Notes under the pieces: model-generated | Databases searched by the model: none | What the model was told of the DNA's origin: nothing | What the model saw: the letters and a program-made list of their open reading frames with translations, nothing else | Position numbers and translations under genes: made by a program | Assembly: GCF_000143415.4 (NCBI RefSeq) | Contig: NW_003314261.1 | Span: forward strand, 6,404,863 to 6,468,862 | Reading direction: 5' to 3' | From: Selaginella moellendorffii | Taxonomy: Eukaryota > Streptophyta > Lycopodiopsida > Selaginellales > Selaginellaceae | Length of the DNA: 64,000 nt | Shown: one piece after another, positions 35,571 through 45,586 of the stretch | Layout: the number at the start of each line of letters is the position of its first letter | Numbering within the stretch: position 1 is the stretch's first letter

Positions 35571-35665
35571 TTTCTTTTCTTCAGGAGTTCTCAGAAATTT
35601 GCTTTCGCAGCTGGGTTGAGAGCGTTTTGGAGGCGCTAAAAAATGTATCTCCGGTGGCAACTTAA
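34126..35665 (+). CDS. uroporphyrinogen-III synthase (HemD), plastid tetrapyrrole pathway
   Basis: Nine exons (34126-34326, 34454-34541, 34598-34664, 34766-34878, 34959-35057, 35114-35169, 35228-35313, 35366-35500, 35611-35665) total 900 nt, 299 aa. The N-terminus is long and Ser/Thr/Arg-rich, as in a plastid transit peptide. Then come VVVTRERGKND, LELPLIEHTPGPD, WIVVTSPEAA, VAVVGDGT and a C-terminal CIGGTSAAAARKAG, which are landmarks of this poorly conserved family. The enzyme cyclises and inverts ring D of hydroxymethylbilane to uroporphyrinogen III, required for haem and chlorophyll. The last exon uses TTTCGCAG|CTGGG; nearer AGs give premature ends. A (CT)n run at 35540-35567 lies in the last intron. 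Confidence 0.88.
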
Positions 35666-35736
35666 GTGTCCTTTTGCATCAAAGCGCGAATGCTTTGTCC
35701 AAGCATAGATTCTCGACGCGTTTGCTAACATCGTGC

Positions 35737-35809
35737 GACTCCATGGCCCAATGGATAAGGCGCTGGTCTACGGAACCAGAGATTCTGGGTTCGATCCCCA
35801 GTGGAGTCG
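35737..35809 (+). tRNA. tRNA-Arg (anticodon ACG)
   Basis: 73 nt fold into a cloverleaf: acceptor GACTCCA/TGGAGTC, anticodon stem CTGGT/ACCAG with loop CTACGGA (ACG at positions 34-36), T arm CTGGG/CCCAG around TTCGATC. The A and B box regions are normal (TGGCCCAATGG, GGTTCGATCCC). CCA is not encoded, as for nuclear tRNAs. A T-rich stretch follows at 35826-35832. Confidence 0.95.
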
Positions 35810-35933
35810 ATTAAGCTTTGATCTTTATTTTTTCTTCTCTCTCTTTAAACGCTAGTTTTGTGCGTCTTCGTGTTTGAAGTTTCTCTCTTTTTGAAGCTTT
35901 TCTGTCTTTATTTTTTCTTCTCTCTTTTGCGGC

Positions 35934-36803
35934 ATGAGTTTAACGCTAGTTTTGTGCGTCCTGTTCTTCGTTTCAGTCGATGCTGGTGGCGGCGAATGGG
36001 ACCAAGTTAGCAGCCTCGAGGATCTGGACGCTTCCAAGTTCAAGGAATTCGTGTCTCCCATCGTCCAGGTAGCAGCCAACACTTACAGGTATCCAATGCT
36101 CAAGCCCCTCGCTGGATGGATCCCAGCTCCCACTGTGGAGCCGCTCGCTCCAAGCTTCGGTGCTCACGCTCTCGTCTACCAGAAGAAGAACAGCAGTGGT
36201 GGAGCTCTCATCGTTGCCTTCCGAGGAACGGACCTCTCGAGCCGAGCAGATCTGTGCGCTGATAAAGTTCTCTTCAATGACAGCCTCCTCGACACCAGTT
36301 GCGACGACTTCTCCAGCGAAACTCTCGACTACTTCTCCCAGGCAGTGAGCTACACCCGCAAAGTCTTGGATGCCAATCCTGGAGCACCAGTTCTTCTCAC
36401 GGGACACAGCCTGGGAGCCGCTCTCGCGATTCTCGTCTCGGCTCACTTCTCCGCCAGCGGCAACGTCATTCCAGTCGTGAGCTTCAGCGCGCCTCCCATG
36501 GCCAGAGTTCTCGAGAGAAGATCGCTGGATCTGGGAGCTGCCAAGGAGAGGAAAGTTTACGCTGTTGGTGATGAGTGGGACTTTATCATGTGGCCAGCGA
36601 GGAACCAAGTTGGAGTTTTGTGCTTGTACGAGACTGTGCGGCCTTCCCAGTGCCAGAATTGTCACTCCATCAAGACCGACCACTGCTTCCAGTGCTTCGT
36701 GAAGACTCATTTCATGAAGCATGTCATCTTTCTGGTGGAGAAGAGCGTCAAAAAACCTCTTTGCAGGGACCTGGGAGTGAGTCTGGTCAGCGAAATCCGA
36801 TAG
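35934..36803 (+). CDS. class-3 (alpha/beta-hydrolase) lipase-like, secreted
   Basis: Single exon, 289 aa. The hydrophobic start (residues 1-17, LTLVLCVLFFVSVDA) is a signal peptide. VAFRGTD (residues 95-101) is the oxyanion region and TGHSLGA (156-162) holds the nucleophile Ser159. GDEWD near 220 may supply the catalytic Asp. A Cys-rich C-terminus (CQNCHSIKTDHCFQC) suggests disulphides, fitting secretion. Family members cleave acyl esters of glycerolipids; the substrate cannot be told. It ends 41 bp from the convergent DRG stop. Confidence 0.8.
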   Translation: MSLTLVLCVLFFVSVDAGGGEWDQVSSLEDLDASKFKEFVSPIVQVAANTYRYPMLKPLAGWIPAPTVEPLAPSFGAHALVYQKKNSSGGALIVAFRGTDLSSRADLCADKVLFNDSLLDTSCDDFSSETLDYFSQAVSYTRKVLDANPGAPVLLTGHSLGAALAILVSAHFSASGNVIPVVSFSAPPMARVLERRSLDLGAAKERKVYAVGDEWDFIMWPARNQVGVLCLYETVRPSQCQNCHSIKTDHCFQCFVKTHFMKHVIFLVEKSVKKPLCRDLGVSLVSEIR

Positions 36804-36844
36804 TGTGAAAAAGACTAGCTACCTCTGGCTAATGCATAGAAAGG

Positions 36845-38534
36845 CTAGTTTTTCAATGGTGCTTTCTTTTCTCTGTCGGAAATTCTCGCCGGTGCATTGG
36901 AATGCGATTTAAATCTCCCCCTGGCTCCATCTTCCTCGGTCTCCTGCTTAAAAACCGGGAGCTTAGCCAACTCGAAAGACATAAAGAGAGCAAAGCTCAC
37001 CTTTTTCTTCACTATCTGGACAACGTCTTCGTCTTGGAGGACATGCGTCACTCCACAGCGCTGTGGATAATGCTTGGCGCTTGTCCCCCACACGAGCACA
37101 TACTTCACGTCTTTGAGTAAGCTGCGATGGATATGGTTGCAAAAATCTTCCACACAGCAACCGCCTCGATCCTGCAGGCCCATAAGATCGCTGAAACGTC
37201 GGCGAATAACTCATGGACTTACCGTTGACAACACAACGGGCTCCGAGAAATCTGGTTGCTGACCTTGAGGCTTCGTATAAACTCTTACAAGACCCATGGC
37301 CTCCCACATTTTTGCGAGTAGTCGATCCAGGTTTAGCTGTAGGAGTGGAAGTTAAGCTCGTCCAGGGAAAGAAAAAACTAAAACTTTCACTTCTCTCACC
37401 TTCAAGTTGCAGCTGATGACGATGGAGTTTGGCTTTCTGGACAATCGATCCACATCGTCAATGCCAACAACGTCGATTTTGTTGTAGACATAGACGCATT
37501 TGATATATTTCCTGTTTCCCTCTATAACGTCGATGAAGTCATCCACCGTCGCGTCCTCCCGGAACAAAACCTGATGAGGAAGAGAAAATGGAAGATGTTA
37601 TCGGTTTGAAAGCCACAAACATACCTCAGCGTTATGAATCTTATACTCGTGGAGTATCTGGTAGCAGAGCTTCTCGTCAATATGAGATAAAGGCACAGTT
37701 GTGTTGAAAGCAATTCCTCCGGTTTTTTTCCTTTTGAAATAAATCTACCACATGAAAAACACAATGAACACAAGAGACTGCACGGTACTGCAAACTTACC
37801 AAAGGAGGTCTTTTGTTTAAACGCAGACCAACAGCCTCTAGCTCCCTCGTGAGAATTTGTCTATGCCCTTCACTCTGTGAAGCATTTTCAGAGTAAAGAA
37901 ACTTGAATCAGACATGGCAGTTTACCTTTGAAGCGTCCAAGACCATCAAAACCAGATCAGAGGACTTAGCAACAGCGATAACCTGCAAGTATGGACGTTA
38001 GCAGCTGTGGAACTTTTCTCTAAAAAACGAAGATCACCTGACGCCCACGGCCTTTCCCTTCAGAAGCACCTTCGATAATCCCCGGAAGATCCAAAAGTTG
38101 GATCTTTGCATCGTTGTACAAAATGATTCCAGGAATGCACGTCAGTGTCGTGAACTCGTAAGATGCTGCTTCGGAGTGTGTCCCAGTAAGCATTGTTAGC
38201 AGCGTCGATTTTCCAACACTGCAAGGAGAAAGAAGAAAACTCGACTCAAGGAAAGAAAAAAGAGATTTTTTCACCTTGGAAAGCCAATGAGAGCAACGCG
38301 ACCATGGCCAAATTTCGTGACTTCAAATCCATCGCCGCCAGCGCTGGATCCCTTTGGAGGCTCCAGGAGCTGAGTCCTCAGCTTCGCAAGCTTGGCCTTG
38401 AGCTGCCCCAAGTGATACTCTGGAGAAATTCAAACATAAGAGAAATTTCACTAGAATGCGGTACCTGTGGCCTTGTTCTTCTGCGTCCTGGCCATCTCGG
38501 CCTCGATCTCTTTGATTTTCTCGATGATGCCCAT
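36845..38534 (-). CDS. DRG: developmentally regulated GTP-binding protein (DRG1 type)
   Basis: Ten exons (38534-38465, 38419-38275, 38218-38038, 37982-37926, 37874-37800, 37744-37625, 37570-37400, 37336-37223, 37171-37001, 36943-36845) give 400 aa, the usual size. Motifs in order: N-terminal helix [18 protein letters not shown]1 GFPSVGKST, G3 [17 protein letters not shown]4 NKID, and a C-terminal TGS domain ([37 protein letters not shown]). The tail [19 protein letters not shown] is typical of the plant form. DRGs are cytosolic ribosome-associated GTPases. If the last intron were kept, the frame would stay open, giving a longer isoform. Shares a 163-bp divergent promoter with the next gene. 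Confidence 0.93.
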
Positions 38535-38697
38535 CGCGATCGAAAGGAGGAATCACTGTAGGCGATGAATCGTGAGTGCCAGGAGGACGAATTTGTGCCG
38601 CGCAGCGCTAGGGCAGAATTTAGGGTTTATGATAAGTGAGAAAGTAAGATTCCTTTTACATTGCCACCTTGGATACATTTTTAGGGTTCTTGAGAGA
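38535..38697. promoter_or_regulatory. short divergent promoter between DRG and the kinase-like gene
   Basis: Only 163 bp separate the DRG ATG (38534, -) and the kinase-like ATG (38698, +), so the two genes probably share a bidirectional promoter. TTTAGGGTT telo-box-like elements occur at 38619-38627 and 38680-38688. Confidence 0.5.
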
Positions 38698-40059
38698 ATG
38701 GAGGATCCGCATACTACCTTCCATAAGCAGCTTCCGGTGGCAACTCTCAAGCAGACCATGAAGATGCCCTATCCCGAAGTCCCTGATGCTGTCAAGAAGA
38801 GGTTGGTTAATGAGGTGCTAGCACCGCTTGGCGAGTTGATGCATCGCGGCGGCTATAGTGTGAGGAGCTGGGACATCCCAGCGGTCATGGATTCGTGGTT
38901 TGAGCAGCTGCCCGATCAATCCGATCCCACCGGCTCGTTCTTTAGGATCTATGGCTGGAACTACCTCTTCTACATGGTAAAAGTTTTCTGCGGTGAAGGC
39001 GAAAGCTTTGGATCCCTCCAATCGGGCACCATCGCGAGGCCGGAAGGATGTCTGTTTCGCCATGGCTTGGACGCTCCGGTGGTGCTCTTCCTGCTCGACT
39101 TCTTCAACCTGCCCGAGAAGCTGGAGCTCGTGCAAGACCGGCTCGTCAACTACATGGAGATAACGGGAGCTCGCGTCGGGGTGCTCACGAATCTCAGCTC
39201 GTCGTGGCCGTGCTATCGAGCTGCCGCGGATGAGCTCCTGGTCTCGCCGCGCGTGGATAATCCGCTCATGGCGTTCGGCTTCGCGATGGAGGTGGCGAGG
39301 AGCTTGCATGGACTGCCACTGCTGACGCCGGAAGTGAGGAGCTTGCTGCCTAAGCTCGACTACTCTCCAGTCCTGGAGATCCTGGGGCACGTGTGCAAGC
39401 AGAGCAACATCGATCCACGCAAGATCGTCGACAAGGCAGTCACGGACGACGGATTCAAGTTCGAGGATCTGAGCGACGTGGAGACGCTGCCGCTGCATCG
39501 CTGTGGGAACACTAACCGCACGGTGGTGGCCGTTCGAGCAAAGTACGCTGGACAGGACGTGGTGGTGAAGATCAGGGACTTGACGAGTCAGTTCAGGGCC
39601 GGTACCAATCTCGCTCTGTCCAGGCTTGCCCTGGAGGTGGATTGCTACATGAAGCTCAGGCACATACAGGGGTCTGCGGTTCCCAAGCTTCTGTCGTGGG
39701 GGTTCCTCAAGGGGGCGATGTTCGTCTTCGTTATGATGAGCGACGGTGGCATCAGCGAGCTGGAGCAGTGGTCCAATCCTTCCAAGGCCATTTTCAGCGA
39801 CCAGGAGGAGACTCTGAGACAGGCGATGGAGTGCTTGCGCGAGATTCACAAGCGGGGGATTGCCATCTACGACATGAACACGTCCAAGGTTGTGAGCAAA
39901 GTGGACGAGGCTGGGAAGCTCCGTGTTAAGCTGGTTGGATTTGGCAGAGCCCGAGTTACGCAGGTTTTGTCTCAAGAGTGGTATGAAGCTACTGCCCGTG
40001 ACCTTGCCCTGCTCAAGAAAGCGTGCCATGAACTGAAGAAAAATTCCGAGAAGTTCTAG
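38698..40059 (+). CDS. protein-kinase-like (probable pseudokinase) protein
   Basis: 453 aa, single exon, starting MEDPHTTF; the frame is open 42 codons upstream with another ATG at 38629. The N-terminal half is all-helical with no known domain. The C-terminal half resembles a degenerate kinase or aminoglycoside-phosphotransferase fold: AGQDVVVKIRDL (a Lys in the ATP-pocket position), EVDCYMKLRHIQG, VPKLLSWGFLKGAMFVFVMM (hinge), and LREIHKRGIAIYDMNTSKVV where HRDxxxxN would lie. The His of HRD is replaced by Tyr and no clear DFG is present, so activity is doubtful. A fragment of a relative lies inverted at 33469-33536, so the family is multicopy. Confidence 0.6.
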   Translation: MEDPHTTFHKQLPVATLKQTMKMPYPEVPDAVKKRLVNEVLAPLGELMHRGGYSVRSWDIPAVMDSWFEQLPDQSDPTGSFFRIYGWNYLFYMVKVFCGEGESFGSLQSGTIARPEGCLFRHGLDAPVVLFLLDFFNLPEKLELVQDRLVNYMEITGARVGVLTNLSSSWPCYRAAADELLVSPRVDNPLMAFGFAMEVARSLHGLPLLTPEVRSLLPKLDYSPVLEILGHVCKQSNIDPRKIVDKAVTDDGFKFEDLSDVETLPLHRCGNTNRTVVAVRAKYAGQDVVVKIRDLTSQFRAGTNLALSRLALEVDCYMKLRHIQGSAVPKLLSWGFLKGAMFVFVMMSDGGISELEQWSNPSKAIFSDQEETLRQAMECLREIHKRGIAIYDMNTSKVVSKVDEAGKLRVKLVGFGRARVTQVLSQEWYEATARDLALLKKACHELKKNSEKF

Positions 40060-40624
40060 CTTCTATTAAAAAAAGTTGAAAACGCAAATCTTGAATTTTG
40101 CAAATAAATGCAATATAAATATGACAATTGGTAGTGTTTGAAAAGATTAAGAAAGAAATATATTAAAAGAAAAAATATTTTCAATTATTAATTGACAATC
40201 CACAGTGCAGATAGAAAATTCTTTGCACTCGACTCAAGTTTTCACCCTTAGTTTGCTCAGTAGGTTTTTAATAGAAAGTTGTCAGCAATTCTGGTGCATT
40301 GATGGTTTGTCTTTCAACTAGGTAATGTATGATCTCATGGTGAGGAATCCAACAATTTAGATGTAGATATGACAAAGAGTGGTTAGATGAGTATAGGATT
40401 ATTACATTTAATTAATATGATGAAGTATGGTTTGGGTTGCCAAATTTGAGCTTTGAAAGTCAATTGCCAGGGTCTTACATGAACTCTAGAAGATTATCAA
40501 GTGAGTTTTTCTTGTACACTCAGAAGAAGATTTTCAAGTACACTACAATTTTTTTTTTCTTTTTCTCTTTGTTGTTGGGCAAACGATGTCATTCTTATTA
40601 ACGGATGCTAAACGACCCCGCAAT
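40060..40624. other. AT-rich spacer, no gene
   Basis: Convergent 3' flanks of the kinase-like and SYCP2-like genes; nothing recognised. Confidence 0.4.
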
Positions 40625-43600
40625 TTATAACTCTACAGTGTCCATTACCAGTTGCTGGAGTATTTGCTTGAAGCCCTGCATGTGCTTGGCAGCCTGTGAG
40701 CAGTGTTAATACACTTGCAGTTTTAAAACCGACTACATTCAACCAACCTTTTGGACGGCAAGAATCTTGGATTCTGCTTCGCTGAGAAGTTCTTCGCCCC
40801 TCATTTGCATTTGCGCAATCAATTTTCTCTGTGTTAGCTCTGATTCAAGAAAACACTCGTTTAGTAAAAACAAGCAACAGAGGGAAAGAGCCTACTTCGT
40901 TTTTCCGACAAGGCGTTGAGTTCGTCGTCAGTACATTCCATCTGAGTCTGGATTTGCTCTAATTGTTCGCTGTGGTGCTTGAACAAGTTGTCAAAATCTT
41001 CACAGAGCTTCTTGAAGCTCTTGGCTTTCTCTGTAAATGATATCAGAAGCGAGCCTAAACCAGGTTTGCTCCACATTAACATACCATGCAGGTCCAGTTC
41101 TATCCGACCAAGCTTGTCTCTACATTGTTGAGCATAATCATCCCTGTAGTTTAAAGGAGTTACACAACCTTACCAACAACAAATAAAGAGCTTACGTACG
41201 TGCCCTTCTTAATCTGTAACTCAACAGAGGCTGCCTCCGATTTGATCGCCTCCGAGGTGGAAGTTATTATATGAGCAGTTTTATCACGAACTCGAGACTG
41301 CAACTTCTTCTTGAACTTGTTCAGCATGTTCGCAAAGAGCACAACGACCCTGAAAGAAGTTTCGATCAGTACAAATCCTGAGGTGCAAAGAATTTTTACC
41401 GATCCATGTCATCATCATCGCAGGGATCGCAAATTGGAGACTCTGGAGTAACACTGTTGTCCTTCTCAAATTTTGGACGCTTTGTTTCTGAAGCCAAATT
41501 CACGTGTTCTATGCCGCTTGTCAACTCTGCAAGTGTATACCGCCTGCGCCGCCGGGTCTTGATCTCTGTCATCTCTTTCGTGGCGCTAAACAATGGCTTG
41601 CCAAATTCAACTGGTGGTGCAGCGTCATTGCTTGGTGCTGGAGGAAGCTCCCTCTCACGGAACAGCTTGGCGGGTCTGTCATTTTCTGAGAGCTCGACTG
41701 CACATTAAACCTTAGCGATCTTAAAGACAAGTACTCCAAGATTACCTTCTACGACCATCTCTTTCGTGGCGCTAATCAATGGCTTGCCAAATTCAAGTGG
41801 TGGTGCAGCGTCATTGCTTGGTGCTGGCCTCTCACGAAACAGCTTGGCGGGTCTGTCATTTTCTGAGAGATCGACTGCACATAAAACCTTAGCGATCTTA
41901 AAGACAAGTACTCCGAGGTTACCTTCTACTACCATCTCTTTCGTGGCGCTAAACAATGGCTTGCCAAATTCAAGTGGTGCAGCGTCATTGGTTGGTGCTG
42001 GAGGAAGCTCCCTTTCACGAAACAGCTTGGCGGGTTTGTCATATTCTGAACATAAAACCTTAGCGACAAATCGAGGATAATAATCAGAGGTTACCTTCTG
42101 CTATAATCCCTTTCGTGGCGCTAACCAATGGGTTGCCAAATTCCAGTGGTGGTGCAGCGTCATTGTTTGGTGCTGGAAGAAGCTCCCTCTCACGAAACAG
42201 CTTGGCGGGTTTGTCGTCTTCTGATAGCTCGACTGCACATGAAACCTTAACAAGAAGTCAAGAATAATAATCAGAGGTTACCTTCTGCTATCATCTCTTT
42301 CGTGGCGCTAAACAATGGCTTAAGTGGTGCTGCAGCCTCTTTGGTTGGTCTTGGAGGAAGCTTCCTCTCACGAAACAGCTTGGCGGGTTTGTCATTTTCT
42401 GATAGCTCGACTGCACATAAAACCTTTTCCTCTGCAATGTAAAGCATTCAGCACTATCAATAGGTACCTGATTCGCCTACCTGGCTTCTGTGTTTTAGGC
42501 GCCGCTTTCTTTCTCGGCCGACCTGCAAATAGTGCTGTTAAAGAATGATAATAAGCTGGCATCGTAGTACCTCGTGCTCTAGTGTGAATCGGGGCCTGGA
42601 TCTGCCTTTGCACGCTGGGACTTCTCTCTGCCACAAGAAAAAACAGAATTACCAATGTATTACAGAACTTCTTTGATACCTTGGATGACCTTGAGTTTCT
42701 CGATCGCTTTCTTTGTTGGTCCATCAAGCATAGCCTTCAACTTGCTACGAAGGTGGCCAACGTTTTCTTTTTCCTCAACCTCTGCTACATCGGGAATTGA
42801 ATGAGAGGGTACCTCCGGCGAATGCGGAACTTTCACGTTGTCTAAGGGTAAGTCAACAGCCGCTGGCACCAAACAGGGATATTACAAAAGACCTCTACCT
42901 TTAGTGTCCGTATCAAGCCCTGGTACTACGTTGTCGATAGTCGTTGGTACAAGCACATCTACAAATAGAAACTTGAGAATTTAGAAGAAAACCTTTCTCG
43001 GAGAAAACCGCTACCTCTTGTAGTTCTGTCGTCTGCGCAACCGGGCATGATTGGGAAGTCTGTAATTCTTGGCAGAGGCACCGCAATTCCTATTGATGTC
43101 TTGCCCGTCCAAGGAATCTGACTACTTGATGGTGGAACTGTTGCATTTAGCGAGGACAGCCTTCCCCTGCAGCACTCATAAGCGAGCCTTGCATCTTCAT
43201 CCAGGCAAAAGACTTTAGAACCGCTCATTCGATAAACCAACGCATACCTTCTGAAGAAAATCGAAAGCGTGCTATAGTTCTTGTTGGAACGGCAGCATCG
43301 TCCTGAGGCTTCCAAATAACGAGCTCCAAAGATGACGAGGAGAGCACTAAATCATCATAGCTAGCTTAGCCGTACTTGTGAGTGTAACTCACCTTTGATC
43401 TCTTTGATATTCTTAAAATCAAAATCCATTATCTCTGCAGCGCCTTCAAACTCCTGTTAAGTTTGACCTCAGAAACAACTTTGATTGTAATTGCACTCTC
43501 TTACTTTGCTTGGTGAGTTTGTGTAGTAGCTGATATGATCCACTCCGATATGCACCCATACTTCTTCGTGAGGAGTATGTTCGTTGCCATCGATGAAAAC

Positions 43601-44586
43601 TTGTAAGGCTCGAAAGGAATGAACGCTACAGCATAGAAAAATCCGCACAGTGAGTCAGAAAGTCAGCACTCTGCTCTCACCTTCTCGATGCTCCCAGGGA
43701 CTCATTGACCAAGTTAACGAAGGTCCTAATGCCGGTCTTGACATCTGGCCTTTTCATCTCGTGCATGGATAGCATTGCCCTCTTCGCAGCATCGTCATCG
43801 ACTATATCCAGGAGCCTCTTGTGTCTCCTTGTTAATCGAAAAAGTATCTCCGCAGCACTAGCTTGAAGTTGGAAGTCTCCACACTTCGGGAGAAAAACCT
43901 TGAAAAGCTTGTAGCTGCATGAAAACGTTAGAAACGTAAACTGGAATGCATAGCCGAACTCACCATCCAGTCACGTGAAGTATCAGAAACTTCTGGTTCT
44001 CGGCCGATCGAGTAATCAAGGCACAAAGAGTCTCCACAGAAGCCCGCTTGAGTTTTAAAGACCCCGACTTAGCGCAAGCCAACGTAAGAAGCCTGGTGAT
44101 GAAGTGCTTCCCAGAAAGAACTTTGCCTGTGTAACGAAAGAGAAAGGAAAATCACTAAGGCCTCATCTCTACATACGACCGCTCACCTTGAGGATGATCG
44201 CTTAGATCTTCGATGACAAACAAAAGCTGCAAATTCAACGACAAAACCTCCCTCCGAGTGAAATCCCCAGTGACAAGATTATCATAGAGCTTCGCCAGCG
44301 CTTCGAAAAACTCCTCAGTCACGAGAATTTCAGGACGCTGAATAGATTGGAGCCGCTTCAGCAATTCCTCCAAACGCCCACAGTGCCGCCGCTGGAAGCC
44401 ATGGATTTGGACCTGAAGAGCGGCCACTGCTACTGTGAAAAAGAATCGCCTATACCAAGAAACACTCACATTCTCCAGGACGCCGCGTAGCCGCGCGAGG
44501 TCCAGCTCCACCGACGAATTCGGATCCAATGCGTTGATAATCTCTTCGACATCCCCGGCAGCCGGATCCATCCGTGGCGATTCCAT
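40625..44586 (-). CDS. SYCP2/Red1/ASY3-like meiotic chromosome axis protein candidate
   Basis: Twenty-two exons from 44586 to 40625 sum to 2,886 nt, 961 aa, with phase kept at all 21 junctions. Residues ~40-210 are helical, ARM-like (LLTLACAKSGSLKLKRASVETLCALI). Then comes a beta-rich part (VHSFRALQVFIDGNEHTPHEEVWVHIG, EIMDFDFKNIKEIK) like the Spt16M/PH-type domain after the ARM-like domain of SYCP2. Next is a long disordered region with an AT-hook-like GRPRKKAAPK and five tandem ~46-aa repeats, each mostly one exon. A basic patch KTRRRRRYTLAEL follows, then a C-terminal coiled coil (~200 aa; AKSFKKLCEDFDNLF). This layout matches Red1/SYCP2, whose coiled coil builds the meiotic axis. Flowering-plant ASY3 is shorter at the N-terminus as I recall. 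The identification rests on architecture only. Confidence 0.6.
41573..42431 (-). repeat. five tandemly duplicated exons in the SYCP2-like gene
   Basis: Exons 42431-42282, 42232-42095, 42045-41923, 41874-41746 and the first part of 41697-41400 each encode (V/E)ELSENDxPAKLFRERE, then a Pro/Ala stretch, then PLEFGKPLFSATKEM. The introns between them are also near-identical (GTAACCTC... to TATGTGCAG), so exon plus intron duplicated together. Each exon is a multiple of 3 with phase 1, so copies can be gained or lost without a frameshift. Confidence 0.85.
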
Positions 44587-44841
44587 CGCGCACTCATCCA
44601 GAAAAACCCTAGCTAGCTCAAATACCCTGGACTGGGCGGGAAAACGATAGTACACGTAAAAGAATCGTGGCCGTCAAAGTGTGCGTTGGTCAATTAACGG
44701 TAGAGATCGTAGAAACGATAGAGTGATATTCTCATGGCCAGAGTTACACAAGGTGTGTCCAACGATTGCTCCCAGCGTAAATCCCACAGCGTTTTTGTGA
44801 GCAGCAAGCTAGAAATCTAAGGAAGAAATTTCTAAGTTGGA

Positions 44842-45564
44842 TCAAGCAAAAAAAATGTAAACTTACTGGCAATCGTTGCGATCTGGCTTCTATCTCCCAT
44901 CCGCCAAAAGGGTGAAGGCTTGATTTTGATCAGCCAGAGAATGAAACCTTGGATGTGAGTATACCTCCAAAAAGATTGGAGCGCAGAAAAATTTTCGGAT
45001 TCTTGACTTTCCATGCGTGCTGCCTTCCAGTTTCTCCTCGACCTGCGGGAACGAAAGAGGAAAGCTTGTATATAGCCCGGCTTCCACGCTATATACAATA
45101 GCCGCAATCCAAAGAAAGTATACAACACTGCAACAAGGAATAACTGAGGAAAAGAAAGGAACGAAGAGAAATCCATACCAGTGGCAAAACTATTGATGTG
45201 CCTTCGCGAGATAAGATTCTTCCAAGAACGGTGCAGAAAACCTGTTAGCAAAAGAATAAAAGCACCTGAGTAAACAGGAAAGAAAGCTTACGAGAACTTA
45301 CAGTCATGAGAGCAAGCACGGTGAGAGCTCCAGAAAGAACTATGGCTCGCGGATGCCTCATCGCCATCAGAGCTGCGATGATGAAAGTCTCGTCTCCAAT
45401 CTACCAGAGGAGCACAAAAGAATTAGGCCTAAAGCAGCAAGCATTAGCAACGGAGAGTTCCGGGAAGAGCAAACGTTATCTTGCTGACAATAATCATAGC
45501 AAAGCTCGAGAACACAACGTCCAGCAAGCCATACCCGCTGAAAATCTCCGGTGCTTGGATCAAG
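44842..45564 (-). pseudogene. truncated GDT1-like (UPF0016) cation transporter pseudogene
   Basis: Minus-strand exon remnants in family order: YGLLDVVFSSFAMIIVSK, then GDETFIIAALMAMRHPRAIV, then NLISRRHINSFAT, then VLYTFFGLRLLYIAWK, then VEEKLEG...FFCAPIFLE, then GDRSQIATIA. ExGDK/ETFIIAAL and GDRSQIATIA are the two signature motifs of this Mn/Ca-H antiporter family. Defects: the first donor reads AAG|ATAACG instead of GTAACG; a small deletion shifts frame before NLISRR; bases are lost around LADGxGDR; the N-terminus and last helices are missing. Clearly nonfunctional. Confidence 0.85.
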
Positions 45565-45586
45565 ACCCCAGTACAATTTCATGTTC

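Noticed and set aside
45400-45500. U12-type AT-AC intron in the GDT1-like relic
   Set aside because: The intron begins ATAACG but ends AG, and lacks the ATATCC donor; a G-to-A change in a normal donor explains it, and the gene has other lesions.
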